Part shown: one piece after another, positions 22,949 through 37,800 of the stretch
Position numbering within the stretch: the stretch's first letter is position 1
Layout of the letters: each line of letters opens with the position of its first letter
DNA from: Narthecium ossifragum
Lineage: Eukaryota; Streptophyta; Magnoliopsida; Dioscoreales; Nartheciaceae
NCBI GenBank assembly: GCA_963920575.1
Contig: OY986973.1
Location: 6,117,054 to 6,181,053 of the forward strand
Direction: 5' to 3'
DNA: 64,000 nucleotides
Position numbers and translations under genes: made by a program
The notes under the pieces: model-generated
What the model saw: only the letters and a program-made list of their open reading frames with translations
Told to the model about the DNA's origin: nothing
Database searches by the model: none

Positions 22949-23184
22949 CCCAGGGTCCTCTGATGTAATTAGTCAGGAGTCTTGTGGTTCTCTAGCCTGT
23001 TCGAGGATAATCTTTAATAAGTCAATAAATAAAGGATTTTTTTTTTGTGAAGCCTAGCCCCGCAATAAGATATGAGGGAAAAATAAAGCCCTTGTTGAAA
23101 GTGCTTGAGCATAGGTTAGGTGGCAGACAGTGGATGACAACAAAACACTACACATAATCCACGTTGACTAACAGCTATCATGGT

Positions 23185-24432
23185 TTTTTTCGTTTATTTT
23201 TTTATGATGAGATCAGCTTAAGGCCAGTAATAAAACAAGATTACATGAGGGGTCCTAATACCAGCTGTCTAGCAGCGCTGCCCCAAAATCACTGACCAAC
23301 GTATCTCCATCCCCCGTCGGCGACAAGCCCGTGCCAAGACATCAGTCAAGGTGTTATAGCGTCTAGGAACAAAGAAGCCTCTAGGACCATACATGAACAA
23401 AACAAACTCAAATTTTAGAACAATCAATCAGATCTGCCTAGCTAGATCTTCCAAAGCTAAAGGCCAGTATTTGGATGGCCACCAAAAAATTGGATTCCAA
23501 CACAAGCTTCCTCAAACCAATCGAACAAGCCGATCTGAGTGCCTCCATCAATGCCAACAACTCCCCATGTAACAGAGAGGTTACCTGCGTTGGTCTACCA
23601 ACAGCCCACAAAGGATCACGAGAGTTAGACATGGCCACAACGCCATAGGCCGCCTCTCATGTGCTCGGATCAAGTGAGAAGTCCGTCTGGATCACATGAC
23701 AGCGTGCCGACGTCGAGCCTCCCCCAATCGGATATCTCAGTCTCCTGTAAGTGCAGTTCTTGCACCAAGCGTCTAACTTTGCACACATTAGCTTCAACAG
23801 ACTCCCCTGCCTCCCCAAACAGTCCTGCCTCCCCAAACAGTAACTTTTTACGATCCTTCCACACTAACCACATATCATAGCCCATAAGCGCCTTGATCCT
23901 CTTCGATCTATCCCCCGTAGCACCTCTAATCACAGCTGAAAGGATAGAATCAATATCCTATGGATGTAATGTGAACCCCTCCTTCTCCGCAAGCATAGCA
24001 AACACATTGATCGCAAAAAGGACACCCAACCAGGACATGCTCCATCCTGTCCGGCTCTCTACCGCAACGGGGGCAATCTCTCTCCGAAGTTAGCCGCATC
24101 CTCCACAAAATGTCTCTAACTGAAAGCTTCTGATGGGAGACACGCCAAAGGAAGTGGTGCACTCGTGGCCCAACAGGAGTGTGCCATAGCCGTGTCCAGT
24201 ATTCGCCCTGCTCCAAGCGTATGTGAGGCATTAGTTCTTGAATTCCAACATGATAAGTTGACGCCGAACTCGCCTTGCCGGAACTATTGAAAGGCCAACG
24301 ACTGGTATCCCTCAGGCTCCTTCTCCCCATCATCGGCATCATCAAATCAATAAACAGAGGAGACTGATTGGTTGCATGGGAGTAAAGATCGTGTACATGC
24401 CCACGTGGAATATATATTATATATGTTCTCAA
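23185..24432 (-). pseudogene. LINE (non-LTR retrotransposon) 3' remnant
   Basis: On the minus strand, three open pieces in different frames carry the C-terminal domains of a plant L1-type polyprotein. 23950-24432 has the reverse-transcriptase zinc-binding domain (VGPRVHHFLWRVSHQKLSVR, then CPRCGREPDRMEHVLVGCPF). 23670-23933 continues it. 23438-23638 has an RNase H-like piece (LLALMEALRSACSIGLRKLV). The minus-strand 3' end near 23185 is an A-rich tail (ATAAAAAAATAAACG). The frames are broken by shifts and stops and the reverse transcriptase itself is absent, so this is a dead 5'-truncated copy. Confidence 0.85.
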
Positions 24433-24438
24433 ATCGGC

Positions 24439-24625
24439 AGTGAGATACCGATTGGTTGATCTAGTCTATCGGTAGAATAATACCGATGGAATAGATCAAT
24501 TGATCCGTATATATTTTCCGAGTCAATCATTGGTACATTCAATCAATAGGTATATACCAATCAATTGATCTAGTCCATCGGTATTGTTTTACCGATGAAT
24601 TAGATTAACCAATCGGTATCTCACT
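24439..24625. mobile_element. Foldback MITE
   Basis: A 187-bp unit whose halves are inverse complements. The left arm AGTGAGATACCGATTGGTTG (24439 onward) matches the right arm ...CAATCGGTATCTCACT (to 24625), and the inner motifs TAGTCTATCGGTA and TACCGATG also pair. It lies between the LINE remnant and the 3' end of TRS85. Confidence 0.8.
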
Positions 24626-25879
24626 ATCCATTCGAGGGCGTGTGCAATATACATACTCTGACCCATGTCCACAAATCACGACTTGTTGCGTAATTGCGTC
24701 GATCCAATCAGTATACATCATGCAGGTACTACAGTAATCGTCAAAGAAACGTAATATATTTCGGATTTCTCTAACCTCTACGTTATACGACGACTTTAAG
24801 GAAAAAGGTGAACCATTTGCTGACCTATTGTATTGGAACTTAGTTGTATGTCCTCATCATGGTTAGACTTTGATGATGACTCATGATGTTAATTGTGCAT
24901 CTTCCTATCTGTAAACAGCTTTGTTGTATCTGATTTGACCTAAAAGCCAAATAAAGAATACATCATTGATGATATGATCTGTGGTTCCTATCTCTTATCA
25001 CTGTATACATTCCACATTCAGATATAGCTGATCTCCACCTCATTTTCTGCATCATTGATGATAATAAAGTGACAGTCTGTATGGTCGAAACAACGTTCTT
25101 AACCAACCAATCAAAACTTGGATAGTCCTCCTTCCATGCATGCATCTTATCTAGAATCACCTTCACTATTGGCTATTCCCAGCCTTAAGGCTTCCAACAA
25201 ATACGCACACAAAAAAAAAAAAAAAAGGCTATGATGAGCAGATTGCAAAAGCTCAAAACTTTGTGAATCAGAAACGAAGCAGCACTCACTCCATGACATA
25301 TTATATTACATAGTTGTGATTGAAGGAAAAAAGTCTGAAGTACAACACAAAAGAAAGAAATATAACAGGAACTAGTATTAAACCATATCAAGGCACAAAA
25401 AAAAGTCAAGTTGGCAACCGGCCCCAAGAGTATGCAGCAGAACAAAGGCCCCAAAGCAAGCTATGGGCACATATCTTCCGGAGGCAATAAAACCGACGAT
25501 ACACAATCCGACCAAATCATTTCTCAGAAAAAGAAGAGGCTTCGCAGATGGATATTGAAGCCAAAAGAGGCTGCTCAAGGATCAACAAAGAAGTGCATCT
25601 TGGATAAATTCTGAATTGCTCCTGCTGCAAGGAGTGAAAACAATGACCAGAAGTTTGAGTCAACCTTATTTGCTCCAGGATCACGCCACGATAATGTCTA
25701 CAGGCGGCAGCAGTAGCAGAGCATTCCCGACGGCAAGAAAGAAAATTACCAAGAGCTGTGATACACATGGTGACTCGCCTTAGGCCAATACGCAGTCGAT
25801 TAAAGAACAAGAAGATTATGAAAGTCTTCCATTGCAGGAAACCCATTTGTGACTTTGGGCTCAACCGTGGTTTGAAAAT
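24626..25879. other. Intergenic sequence and probable 3' UTR of TRS85
   Basis: No protein-like frame recognised. The 3' UTR of the minus-strand TRS85 gene should occupy the part just below 25880. An A-run lies at about 25208-25226. Confidence 0.4.
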
Positions 25880-28800
25880 TTAAGGGGACTGTAGCACAGT
25901 GAGATAAAATGGATGCCCACGGCTTGAACCAGATGTTCTTCTCTTTACATCACTGTTAAGTCCACCTTCATCGGACAATAAAAGTTTCCACTGTAGTTCA
26001 TAAGTTGACAAGTCAAATGTCCCAGGTGCAAAAATGCAGATCCTAAGGGGAACTGCAGCTGTAGTTCCTGGCTCTAGTTTGAGGTGGGTTGAGCTCGATG
26101 CACACCAAACAAAGGGAGATATGCTCTCAGATGGGGGCTTCCTGGGTTGACTTGCTTGGGCATTGGAGATGGCTTTTACGTCATTCACCAATGATATATC
26201 CTGCCACCCACCTTGATGATTTCCTGATGAATCAGAAAACTGGAGCATATTGCTCGCTCGCTTAGGATCTGGTGATGTATCAAAGGTGATGACTCGAACA
26301 GAAACAAGAGTGTCAGAACAATTCTGAATCATCACATGCACACTGGCCTCACAGAAAGAAGCAGCAAAGTTGTGATTGATTATTCGGGGCGCATCCATCA
26401 ACCACCAGATTGGGCTCTTGTTAGTGATACTGCAAAGTCAAGAGAAACGAAGAATGTGTCAGTATACACTGAGGTTGTAATATGCATTATAACAGATTAG
26501 TTTGTCCTCCATGTTCTTGTTCTTGATCTTGCCTGCAATGAGATGCATAATGCGTCAACAACTTTGGCACTTCTCCTGGCTCCATTGCATTAGAACCACC
26601 ATGTGCTTTTGATAGTAGGACAAAGTCAAAGGTGTTTGAAGATCCCTGAATCATGAAAGACACAATGGAGTTAAGATTTGTAAAAGTCAAATAGTAGAAA
26701 GAAGTAATTGCAGCATTCCTTCCATTGTCTTGCATAGATATCCACTACAAAAGTGACACCAACAACATAAACAGTCAACAATGACACATACTATTAAGCA
26801 GCAAGCGGCATATCTTAATATGTGCAATATGATTCTGCACATAAAACCATATGCTCAAATTCAGAAGGGTCTGAGAAAAAGCCAAGTAACATTAGTTCAT
26901 CTGACTTCCAAATAGCATAAACTAGCTTCCATAAATCCAAAAACTAAGTTTTGTTATTTACTATAATAGCTTTATGAGCGCATGCACATTTTTCTGTGCT
27001 ATCCAATGAAAGCACAAAACGGATCTTACTCACATAAAAGTTTATGCATTTCATACAACACCCTTCACTGCTTAAATGTAAGATGGATTGGAGGAATCTG
27101 CTGTTGCACATGACATGATCAGCAACGCATCCATAGTTACTCAGAACTGGCAAGTCAAATGGCTTGTAACTTAAATAAGATACTGCTAAGCTCATGACGA
27201 CAATATCCACACGTATTGTGCAGATTATGAATAGTGAATCTCGATAGGTGTTCATTGCATATTGTTTGATCTACTTTCCTCTAGAAAAACAATAACAGTG
27301 TATGAAGACGGACAAGATCCATAGTCCAAAAGATAACAGGGTGGAGTCCAGATGTCCTGACTGACAAGGTTAAACAATATGCCCTGTACTTCTGCAGTTT
27401 TTAAGCAGCAACACACATTTTAACACATGCTTTGATCCACAACAGAACAAGCATGAGCTAATATGAACCTCACATTCGTTTCTCAGAAACTAAATATTCC
27501 CCTAGGACTGCAGAGCTCGACGTTAGTACCATGGACACAAGGATTGGCAAAACACTCAATAACAGCATGAGGATGATATGGAAAAGCCCATATGGTGTCC
27601 TATCTTAAATAGACAGCACGTAAAGTGATACATGCAGTCCCCCAAGTTAGTAAAATAAAAGCATTAGGATGATAAGGAAAGCCTATAGTGTCCATCGTAT
27701 TTTAGATAGATAGCACATGAAAGCTATATATGCAGTCCCCCAAACTCGTAATGCGCAGGAAATCGGAGCCGTTGGGACACTTCATCAACAATGTTTTCCT
27801 CATGGGGGGCTAGTTAATTACCTCATTTCCTTCATAAGCTATCTACTCTTTGTAATCTACAATCAGCGCCACAGGATGTGTGAGGCAGGCATTACAGTAC
27901 TGAAGTAAAATGTTTGAAGTTTACATGGATCAGGTAATGAAGAGCATGGAGGGCCTAAATCCAAGAAATTTGACTCACAATGAACTAGAGTCATGCATAG
28001 GAAACTGATGCTGGCAATACAACCTCAAAGGTAAAATCTGCTGACCTGAGCTGACTTCTCCTGCTGCAGCCTCTCTTGATGATGAAAATTAACCAAAGGC
28101 GATCTTGACACATTGATTGGCAGTTCTTTTGTGCCCTGAGAACCCAGCAGTACATCACTCCCTTGCACAGCAACCTTGCTTTCCTCATGTGAATCTTGAA
28201 CGCAATCCTGAAGGGCAAAAGGTCTGTTACATCCTCTTTTTGAAGAAAACACTTAAAAGACGGTGTATCATGCAGAAAAAAGCTTCATATTTACTTTTGT
28301 AATTGTCAACTCCAACAACGAATATTTCACATGCTAAAGTCACACACACAAAAAAAGATTCAGGACATTGACCGAGTCTAATGATTTTGTAGCTTGATTT
28401 CCTGAATAAAAGATTGATAATATTGACTTTCGAAAATTTAATTCACAAACCTTTAGCTTAAAAAAACATGACATTGTCTGACCAGCAAGTAGCATTTGCT
28501 GGGAACAGATTGAAGCACATTCTGGCAATGACAAGATCTGCCATCGATCACAAAAAGATGACAGCTGATGAAGACAGAAATTCTGTGAACTCGTCCTATT
28601 TTTAATGTCCATGTGCACGAGAAACTCTTGCAAACTCGATGGACAAGGAGTGATCAATAATGACACATCCAAAGATGGTAATACCTGCAAAAAAGGTAAA
28701 ATAACTTGAGTATCCCCTGTTCAAAGACTCCACTACAGATCACAACATTGGCTAATAATTTAGAAATGCAATGAAGAGTCATGAACTGCAATAAATGAAT

Positions 28801-31800
28801 GAACATCTGGCCACACTGAGGAATCCTATAAATTGAGAAGTTGATTGTTTGGGAAAACAATAAACAAATGACTTAAGCTTAGAGGATTAACCCAAGACAT
28901 TGAACTGAGAAATAGAAGGGAAGTTACCGACAGTAATAAAATCTACGACATATGTCATGCATCTATATATAACTTAATTAATGTTTGAATGCTCTTCGAT
29001 CAGGAAGTGGGAAACCTAATGCATACACTGATCATAGGGGAGCCAAAGAAGAACCCAGAAAAGAGAAAGTGCTAATGTAATTTTCCAGAAATCATAGGTG
29101 CCAATTGAGCCATTAAGCCTTCAGTTAAACACCGCTCAAATCCACATAAATATTAGCTAACAAACTAAGAATGTGAGGGTAGCTTCATATCCCACAAAAA
29201 GATGCATAAGGTTTGCATCCAAGTTTTCTTCTAAGTCCTGACAGCAATGTATTAACACAGTCGAGCAACTCTGTAGAGTTCACTAGCAACATCCACTTTC
29301 AATATGAGGACATTCCCAGGAGCAATGGAAGAATAACTATCGGCGAACAATCTACTAATCACAGCAATGTAAATTCTTTACTCCAGTACCTCCAGATCAT
29401 AGTGCATGCGCAATGTACGGTAAGACATATCACTAGAGAAACTTTCCGTTTCATAGTATATAGAGATATATAAGGAAATCTTTCCAGTTAGTCCAGCATG
29501 AAACCAAAGAGGCCATGTAACAGTTGCCCCCTCTTCAATACCAGCATCCTGCAACAAATAGAAGGAAATAGCTGAATAAATATGCATAAAAGACCATTTT
29601 CAACTGTGAAACAGCTGAAGACTTCATCACGACTTACATTAGGGAAAGGAAACAGAAGACTCTTGGAATTCTCCTTGCTACTTGCTGGTACATACTTGCT
29701 CTCAGAGGTCATCTTCTTTTGGAGACAGCTGGGAAAATCCACATTTAGGTCCTCTAAACTGCCTGGAATCAAGAATCTTGGATGACTGATTTTCATTTTG
29801 ACGTTCTGCATATTACCATGCAAATTTAGAGAGACAAAACTTAAATGTTCACAAGGACAATATTTTGCTGAAAAGGAAAAATGCACACTAACATGCATGA
29901 ATAGATATGTGAAAAAAAGATACTGAGCAACGAGTGCAGGTTCAGGTTGCTGATGTATACTGTTTAAACAGAATGTTGGTATTTGGACAGAACATGCTTA
30001 TGGACAACCAAAAAGCTTTTTAGGCATTTATCTGTTACTTCAAAGCGTGAATCTTACAATTAAGAAAATATCCAGCATACAGAGCAAAACTGGCTGCAAA
30101 TGGTGTAAACTTCAGGCCTCATACCTTCACAGCATCGGATTGATTTCTAAGCTCCAGCTTTAGTAGCCGCAAATCACCAATGTACGTCTTTTTTGGTATG
30201 CCACTAATACATCCTTCAAGTTTGGGAAGGCCCTACAGAGAACAAGCTTAGGTTGGTTTTTAGTAACTAAAGCAAAAGGAAGGAAAGAATAAGAGGAGAA
30301 CTAGAACCTTGATCACAGCAAAATTCAGGTTACTACTTGCAGAGTACCTAGGCTGCCTTTTGCCTTTTTTATCTTTCTTCTTTGCATCAAAATTGAAGTA
30401 ATGATAGCCAACTATAGAACCCGACAATGTCCACTTTACTCCAACTATTTTTAGCATACCTTCCACTTTGGGAGTAACATGAAGTTGTACCTGAAATGGG
30501 GAGAAGATTACATATAACTGCTAATAAAGAAACCAAGTGTTGTCACAAGTCACAGAATATGGCATGCAACTGATGATTATGGGTGCAAATTTAGCCCAAA
30601 GCTCGAAAATCGATTAATAGCAGCTCGATCCTGAACTAGATAGCAGCCTGCTCGATGCTGGCTCAAACTGGATAACAGCTCGCTCGATGCCAGCTCAATT
30701 TCTTTAGAGCTGATAACGAGCGGGGGTTAGCTCGATCGATATCGGCTCCATCCAGCTCAAAATATATTAATAAATTATGTATTGCATACTATATACGCGC
30801 GCGCGCACACACACACACCACACACCCCCACACACCCACACCCCACCCACACCCACACCCACACCCACACACACACACATATATGGACACTAGTGCCCGC
30901 CCCCCACCCCCTCCCTGCCACATGACAGGTAACCACCCACTACCCCCCTCTCCCTCCCACACTAACTCTCCCCTCCACTCCCTCCATGTAGGATAAACCT
31001 AAGTTAACTTATAACCATCCTGCTTTATATATATGATGTCGCATAAGTATATACACACATGTTTATTTAAAAATTTGTCGTTTTTATGAACATATTAGAA
31101 GCTGAGATCTCAACCGTTGGATCACTATATCAACGGTCAAGATCTCACTCCCATGAGGCCCCTATAGAAGGTGGTTGACTGGTTGAGGAAAAGGGTTAGA
31201 AACCCTACCCAGCCATCCACCAAACCTTTTCTCTCCCCATCTCTAAGCCTTCGACCTACCTAATTTTCCCTCCCTCCATCTCTTATTCTCAAAGCCTTCG
31301 AGCCGGGGTTTCTCAGCTCGACTCGAGCTCGAGCTGGGGTTAACTTTAAACGATCAGAGCTCGAGCTGACCCCAGCTCGCTCAATATCAGCTTGTTTACA
31401 CCCGTACTGATGATAAAGAAGCTCAGTTTTGTCACCAGAAATGATGGTTTGTGTTTAGAGTAATAAACCAGTCAGTTTTCATGAGAGAAAATAAGATGAA
31501 GGAAGATTTGCCTTCTGGACAAGAGGCATTAAAGTAGGAAACTCAAAAAACAAGCAAAAAGCATATCGAGATACTACATGCAACATCCGTGGCAAAGCAA
31601 GTACTGTTATAAACACTTTCCTCGTGTAGTATCTACTTATTTGTATCAAGAAAAATAGTTGGAAGCGCAGTAACTGCAAATCACAGAGCGTATCAAGCAT
31701 GTGCTTACTTTCTCAGCAATTTCAGGCAGTCTTCCTTAAGATGGCCAGAACAGAGTTAAAATGCATTACAAGTTAGATCATAAGAGTATCCCAAAAAGGG

Positions 31801-34800
31801 TACTCTAGATGAAAAAAAAGCGCCAATATAGGAGCTCTAAACAATAGTATTGATCTGAAACAGAGAAGCTGTAAATAGCCTAATTATTCCAAGGACATAT
31901 TTGCACTAAGACTGCTATCCTAATCGAGTTAATTTCAACTCTGTATACTTCAAGTGAGATGACAGACTAAAAATAAAACACCTAATCCTACCAATTCTAA
32001 TTTTTAACCAATAGATAGATCCACACTAATATAAAAAAGTCATAATGTCCAATGGTTATGTAACTGGATGCAGCATAAGGAGGACATCTATATACAAAAT
32101 CAGAATTGCTCACTTATATGTGGTGTGTCTCTGTCTGTGCAAATGTACATTTGAGACATTTACCTGCTTAATCTCACCCCCCTCTAGTACAAAATCATGC
32201 TCTGATAGTTCAAAAGAGGTGGCATCACTATGTACTTCCCTGCAACAGGAATAAGAAGCGACAATTGGCAGTGCTGAGAATTACGAACAGATAAGAACCA
32301 AACAGATTGGGGAGAAAACCATGCAACAAAAATAGCATGTACCTAAGACTAGAAGCTTCTCTTTCTTCAATCTTATCTTGAGGTCCTGCAGCTGATTCAA
32401 TTCTATCTGCGATTTAGTTTATGGCACATATAAGCATAGATAAAACATAAAAGTATTAGAACATTTTTCAACGTTGAACAAATATGCATATATCACAAAG
32501 GAAGAGAGGTGTCATATACCTAACTTTGTGGCCTCAGATCCAACAGAAACCTCACAAATCAGGGATAATCTAGAGACAGAAATCAAGATCTGAAGAGGAT
32601 TTTTGAATCTGAGGTGCACTTTTATAGCTTCTGCAAGAAATAAAATTCCTGGTTTTAGGTCATACTGAAGGCAGAATGAAAATTGAAGCATTAAACTTTC
32701 AAGATCCAAATCTCCCTTGTAATTACTATATGTTTTACCAGCTCCTTTTAAGAACGCACACAACGATTACCCATTATCCTGTTAGCTCTAAACTCGACAG
32801 AAACACATGGATATTCTTAGTGCGATGTTATAAAGTTCGACAGTCACTTGGATACAGAAAGTCTCGTGAAGGTATAAAGAAAATATTTGTAGATGTGGTA
32901 TTCCCTACCAGATGGAGCAAACACTATACAAGAGTAAACTACATTGATACAATAGCCTTGCTATAAGCTCTCATCAAGTTAGTATCTCCTTATCAGATAC
33001 AGGACTCACGTACTTAGCGTGAAGGTAATTATGTTCCTAACATCTTGCATAGTTCCATAGGTAATTATGATCCTAACATCTTGCATAGTTCCATATAACA
33101 GCATCTAGCAAAAGAGAAGAAATTGCTTGCAACATATGAACTGCAAGTTCACCTCCTAAAGATAACTAAAGGCTTAAATGCTATTCCACTTAAATTTGCT
33201 CGCCTGTTATTGCATCATACTTTGCTCACCTCTCCACTGCAAAATTCTGACTTCACGCAGTTCTACAAAAGCCTCATGCCTAAAGAATTTATCCCCTGCC
33301 CTTTTTACGAAAACTTTTCTTAGGTCAGTAGTCTAAAACCTCTGAGTAGCAAGAACTAGGTGTGGAGAACCGTTATGGAAGTTAAACAAGGCAGGGTTGT
33401 AAGGTAGTTGCACAGAGACGATCTGTCCATGATTATGTCATTGCATCATTTACCAAAGTAGAAGCTTCATTGATAGGTTGAATGTCCAGAATTAGAATGG
33501 TAGTTAAAGTTATCAATGTTTGCACTATAAAAAGGCATATTTTCATCCACAGCTTGAGGCTGATATGTTTGTACATACTGAAAGGAATATGTCATTAGTT
33601 GCTTAACCATACCTCCAACCACACAAATGTGATAATCATTGTACTTTTGCAAGGTCGAGAACTTCAATTGTGAATCCAACCAGTTGGGTTTTATTGTAGG
33701 CATCGAGGGAACCAATTCTTCCTCCAAGGACTGCCATAAGCTTTCACTAACACTGATCTGGGATAACGATAAAGAAGTTCAGTATAGAAGAGTTAAAAGA
33801 GACTGAAACCTAACCATACATGAAAAAAATAACTAATAAGAAGAAATTAAAGTTTACAAGCAATTAAAGAAAATCAAATCAAAACTACAAAATCAAATTT
33901 AACGAAGCATAAAGACATAATGTGACAAGTCACATGCATACTGCTGCATTTTTCTAGCCAGCAGGACATGAGTAATTCAATGAAGTAGGTGAATACATGT
34001 CTACGATAAGAGGAAATAATAAAATAATTCTCATAACATACCAAACAGCTCAAGCACATGAAAAGCATAACATTTCACTGCAACAAGGTGATTGGTAATA
34101 TGTTCACTGGCCAGTCAATTGCTAGCTAGGTCCATATCAACTGGTGAAGCAAGATGCCTCTTTTATTCCCCTTCCAAAAGATATAAAAATTAAGAGTCCG
34201 AATGCAAAGATGGTTTCATATATAAGAGATATAAAAAATTGAAAATACATAATCTTTAGTTCCTCCAACTAAGTAACAGCAAACAACTAAGTGATGGAGG
34301 AGCTTGACTGAACCAAAAATTGGCAAACATTATGAAGCATTCAAAGTAACATGGGTTGGTTTAAGAACACGTCTCCACTTGTAAAAGTTGCTCAAAAGAG
34401 CGATCATAACTTAATTTAGCTCCCAGATGCATTGTGACATCATCACATCATCCCTGACTTGCTAGAGTTAGTAGGTAGGAAGGGAGAACAATTAAAAACC
34501 AAGTGACCAAGGGTATGAGGTATGAACAAAGACAATAAGTGTCAGTTACATATAGAAAGCTAAGTATGGATAAAATGTCAAAATCATGATAACAAAAGCC
34601 TTCTATTAAAAACAGGGGCAGAACATCGGAGAGGCAGCATTCCTTCATATAGATGCAAATATTCCAATATCATGTGTTACAGAAACTAGAAGAAATTTCT
34701 TCCTGCAGACTTCATCCATCATCACAACAAATACACAAGTGACTGCTTAAAATCAGCAGAACTTACATCAGTAGAAGAAGCATAAGTTCTATGGTCTTCA

Positions 34801-37800
34801 TATATAACTTTAAGAGAAGACATGTCAATAGCAGGGAGTTGAAGCTTATCAACCTCGAATGCCTTTCCCATGTTCTGTTTGTCAGAATGAACAAAATTGT
34901 GATGCATCCAGTAAATAGGAAAGAGGGAGGAGAGAGCAATTTTAAAGATGCTAGAGACATTACCTTAACTACGTTTAAGAAATCACCAAGGAATAAGTCT
35001 TGTGTCACAAGGGACTGATGACTGCATGCCAAAATCTCTAGCATGTGCTTGGTTGCAACATCAAATATCCCAAGAAACGCATACCACCTGAACAATGTGA
35101 TCTGATGGAGTCAAAATGTCAATCAAAAGACCATGCAAGGAGTAATCATGTAAATCTGATGGAATACCTTCCCATGTTAAAATGAACATGATCACTAATG
35201 TAATTCCAAGCATTGCCTTTGTACACGCAGAGTGCATTTTTGTATGTTCGAATTGCATGCTGTCTCTGCATTGAATATGATAGAACACTCAGCTAGCCAA
35301 ATAATAACAAGTTTCTGCAGGTATCATCATCAACAACAATAACCGAGACCTGTCCTATAAGTAAGAGTTTGGTCGATGAGATCCCTAAGGGGCTGTTTGG
35401 GGGTCTGATTTGTCTGAACAAACAATCCTGAATTCAGGTTTAATCAGAAAAAGGCGTCCCTTGTTTCAAATAAAACTTCCTTTTACGTATTCATGAACAC
35501 GCGGTTTCTGAAGACATTTTACGATTAGTGGCCAAATTTTGTCTTTAAAAAAAATAACACATTTTCAGACACCATAGAATCTTGTCTTGAAAACATGGAA
35601 CCAAACCACTATTACTTTCTATGTAGAACGATATTTGCCCCAAGAGAGGCAGTTGCTAAGAAAAGTTACCTGATCAGAAATATAGTAACGATTACCAGAC
35701 AGAATGAGATGAAATCCATATTTGCGCAATAATGGTGGATCAGAGAACAAGTAGCAGTATGATGCTTGTTCAAACATCACAGCTGCATGTAAAGGAGGTT
35801 CCTGAGAGCAAAAAGAATTTCTCAGAAGCAGATAAGAGAAGACAACCTTATTGCACAGCAATTCTTTGTTACCTCACTAGAAATGCGGAAATACAACTTG
35901 GCTGCATCCTTATATTGTCCCCAAGCCCTGAGCATTTCAGCCCACCACAGTCCACACCTTGTGGCATATCTCCGACCATTAGGCCGTATTTTCTGCAAAG
36001 ATCATGGTCAGGTATCAACCTTATAAGAGGCAGCGGAGAGAGAATAAAACTTAATCCAAGGGTGGAGGTGGAGCCAGGAGAGATAGAGAGAGAGTTAGTG
36101 AAGAGAGATTTCAGTTAGCGGTGAAAAACATGGATACAACTGTACAAATGAAAACTTGCCAGGTGGCACGGGCCCACACTAGTCACTCTATGCAGAAAGC
36201 ACAGGTTATATGCTCCGAAATTACTTGGATATTATATAGCTCAAAAATGTATCCAAAATCCACATGGCTAACTCTGTGGCCTAGTCATGATCTCACGACC
36301 TATACATTAACAAAACTCATACTACCCACCTTTAGAGTAGCTATAGTTTTAAGAATAAAGAAAATCACAGAATGACCAACCAATGATTGCCATGCCTATC
36401 AGCACTACCGGCACGGGCTGGTATGATACATGTATTGGCACCATGCCAAGCATTGACATGTGCATATACTACCGGCTAGAGATTTGCACTACACATGCCA
36501 CTGGTATGGCAATCCTTGTTTCCAAAATACAGGGCTAGAATTCTCTTTCAAAGCAGTAGCATTGTACAAAAAATATTCAGGAAAAACATTTATCAACTTC
36601 CCGATTTTAACCCATATTTGCATCACCTTCTGATACTATTTGGCACAAAATAAGGTGGGCCAAGAAAACCAATTCTGCGCAACCATAAAGTGGCCATCTT
36701 GCAAAGAAGTATATAGACCTAGTTGGATTCTTGATGTTTTATCGTATTAATATAAGGCTTTAAATTGTTAAACCACTAAAGGTCAAAGAAAAAGTGAAGA
36801 ATGAAGACAAAAGTTCAGCTTAATTTATTCGTATGCACTGGTATCTAAAGTCAAAGGAATGACTCGGTAAACAAGTTTTTAAAAATAGAATGACAGAGAA
36901 TAACAAAATTGTTCATAGTTTAAGAAATGATAATGTAAGTTCCCAACCACGAACCATGATTTTAAACTTTTAAATGCCTCTCAGCATGGACCATGCTGTC
37001 CTATTCGTACCATGCCGGCAGAAGTCAACACAGCTCATGTAGCATGGGCACAGACCATGCCAACCGGCATGGCATGAGCTAACATCGAAAATATCACGCC
37101 ACTTAAAACAACCACAAACATTACTTATCTATATAAATTACATATCAGGCGACTAAAAGATAAATAGATAAATAAGACATGAATTACCACATAAGTATTA
37201 AAGGCATTTTCCATGCAATACTCTGAGTCCTTTCTTGATTGATTCAATAGAAAGTAAGAAAGCCCCATCATTTCCTGCATAAGCAAAATGGTCCAAGAAT
37301 GAAATGGAGTAAAGATAATACCTACCTAAAGAGGAAACAAAATTCTGATACAAAATAACTGACATACTAATCAAGTAGAAGAGAAGACATGCATAAGGTC
37401 GATGAAGAGATAATGTGACTATATTGCGAAGATGCTACAAATCAGATTGGTCAAAATATTGTGAACCACATTAAATAACCATTTAATATGATTGCTCCCA
37501 AGGATTACCAAGTTGGTCCATGCCGACGCGATACATGTTAAAGCACAGACCCCACTCTAATACATCTACTGGAGCCTGAAAAGCTCTATGCCGTCGGCAC
37601 GGGATATGTGCACAAAGAAGTATCGCACGATTTGGCCACTGGCACAATAACCCTTCATGCACCAGTACACCGAAATTCAGATCATCTTCTAGTTCAGTAG
37701 CATCTTGGAATAAGCATATGAAATAGTACTTCAGCCTACTTCGTTATCCTTTTTCACAAATAATCCTAATGAGGAGATTATGGCTGCATAGATTATCTTT

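Noticed and set aside
35390..35620. Segment starting GGGGCTGTTTGGGGGTCTG and ending near AACCAAACCACTATT, possibly a MITE
   Set aside because: The two ends do not pair convincingly and no target duplication was found.
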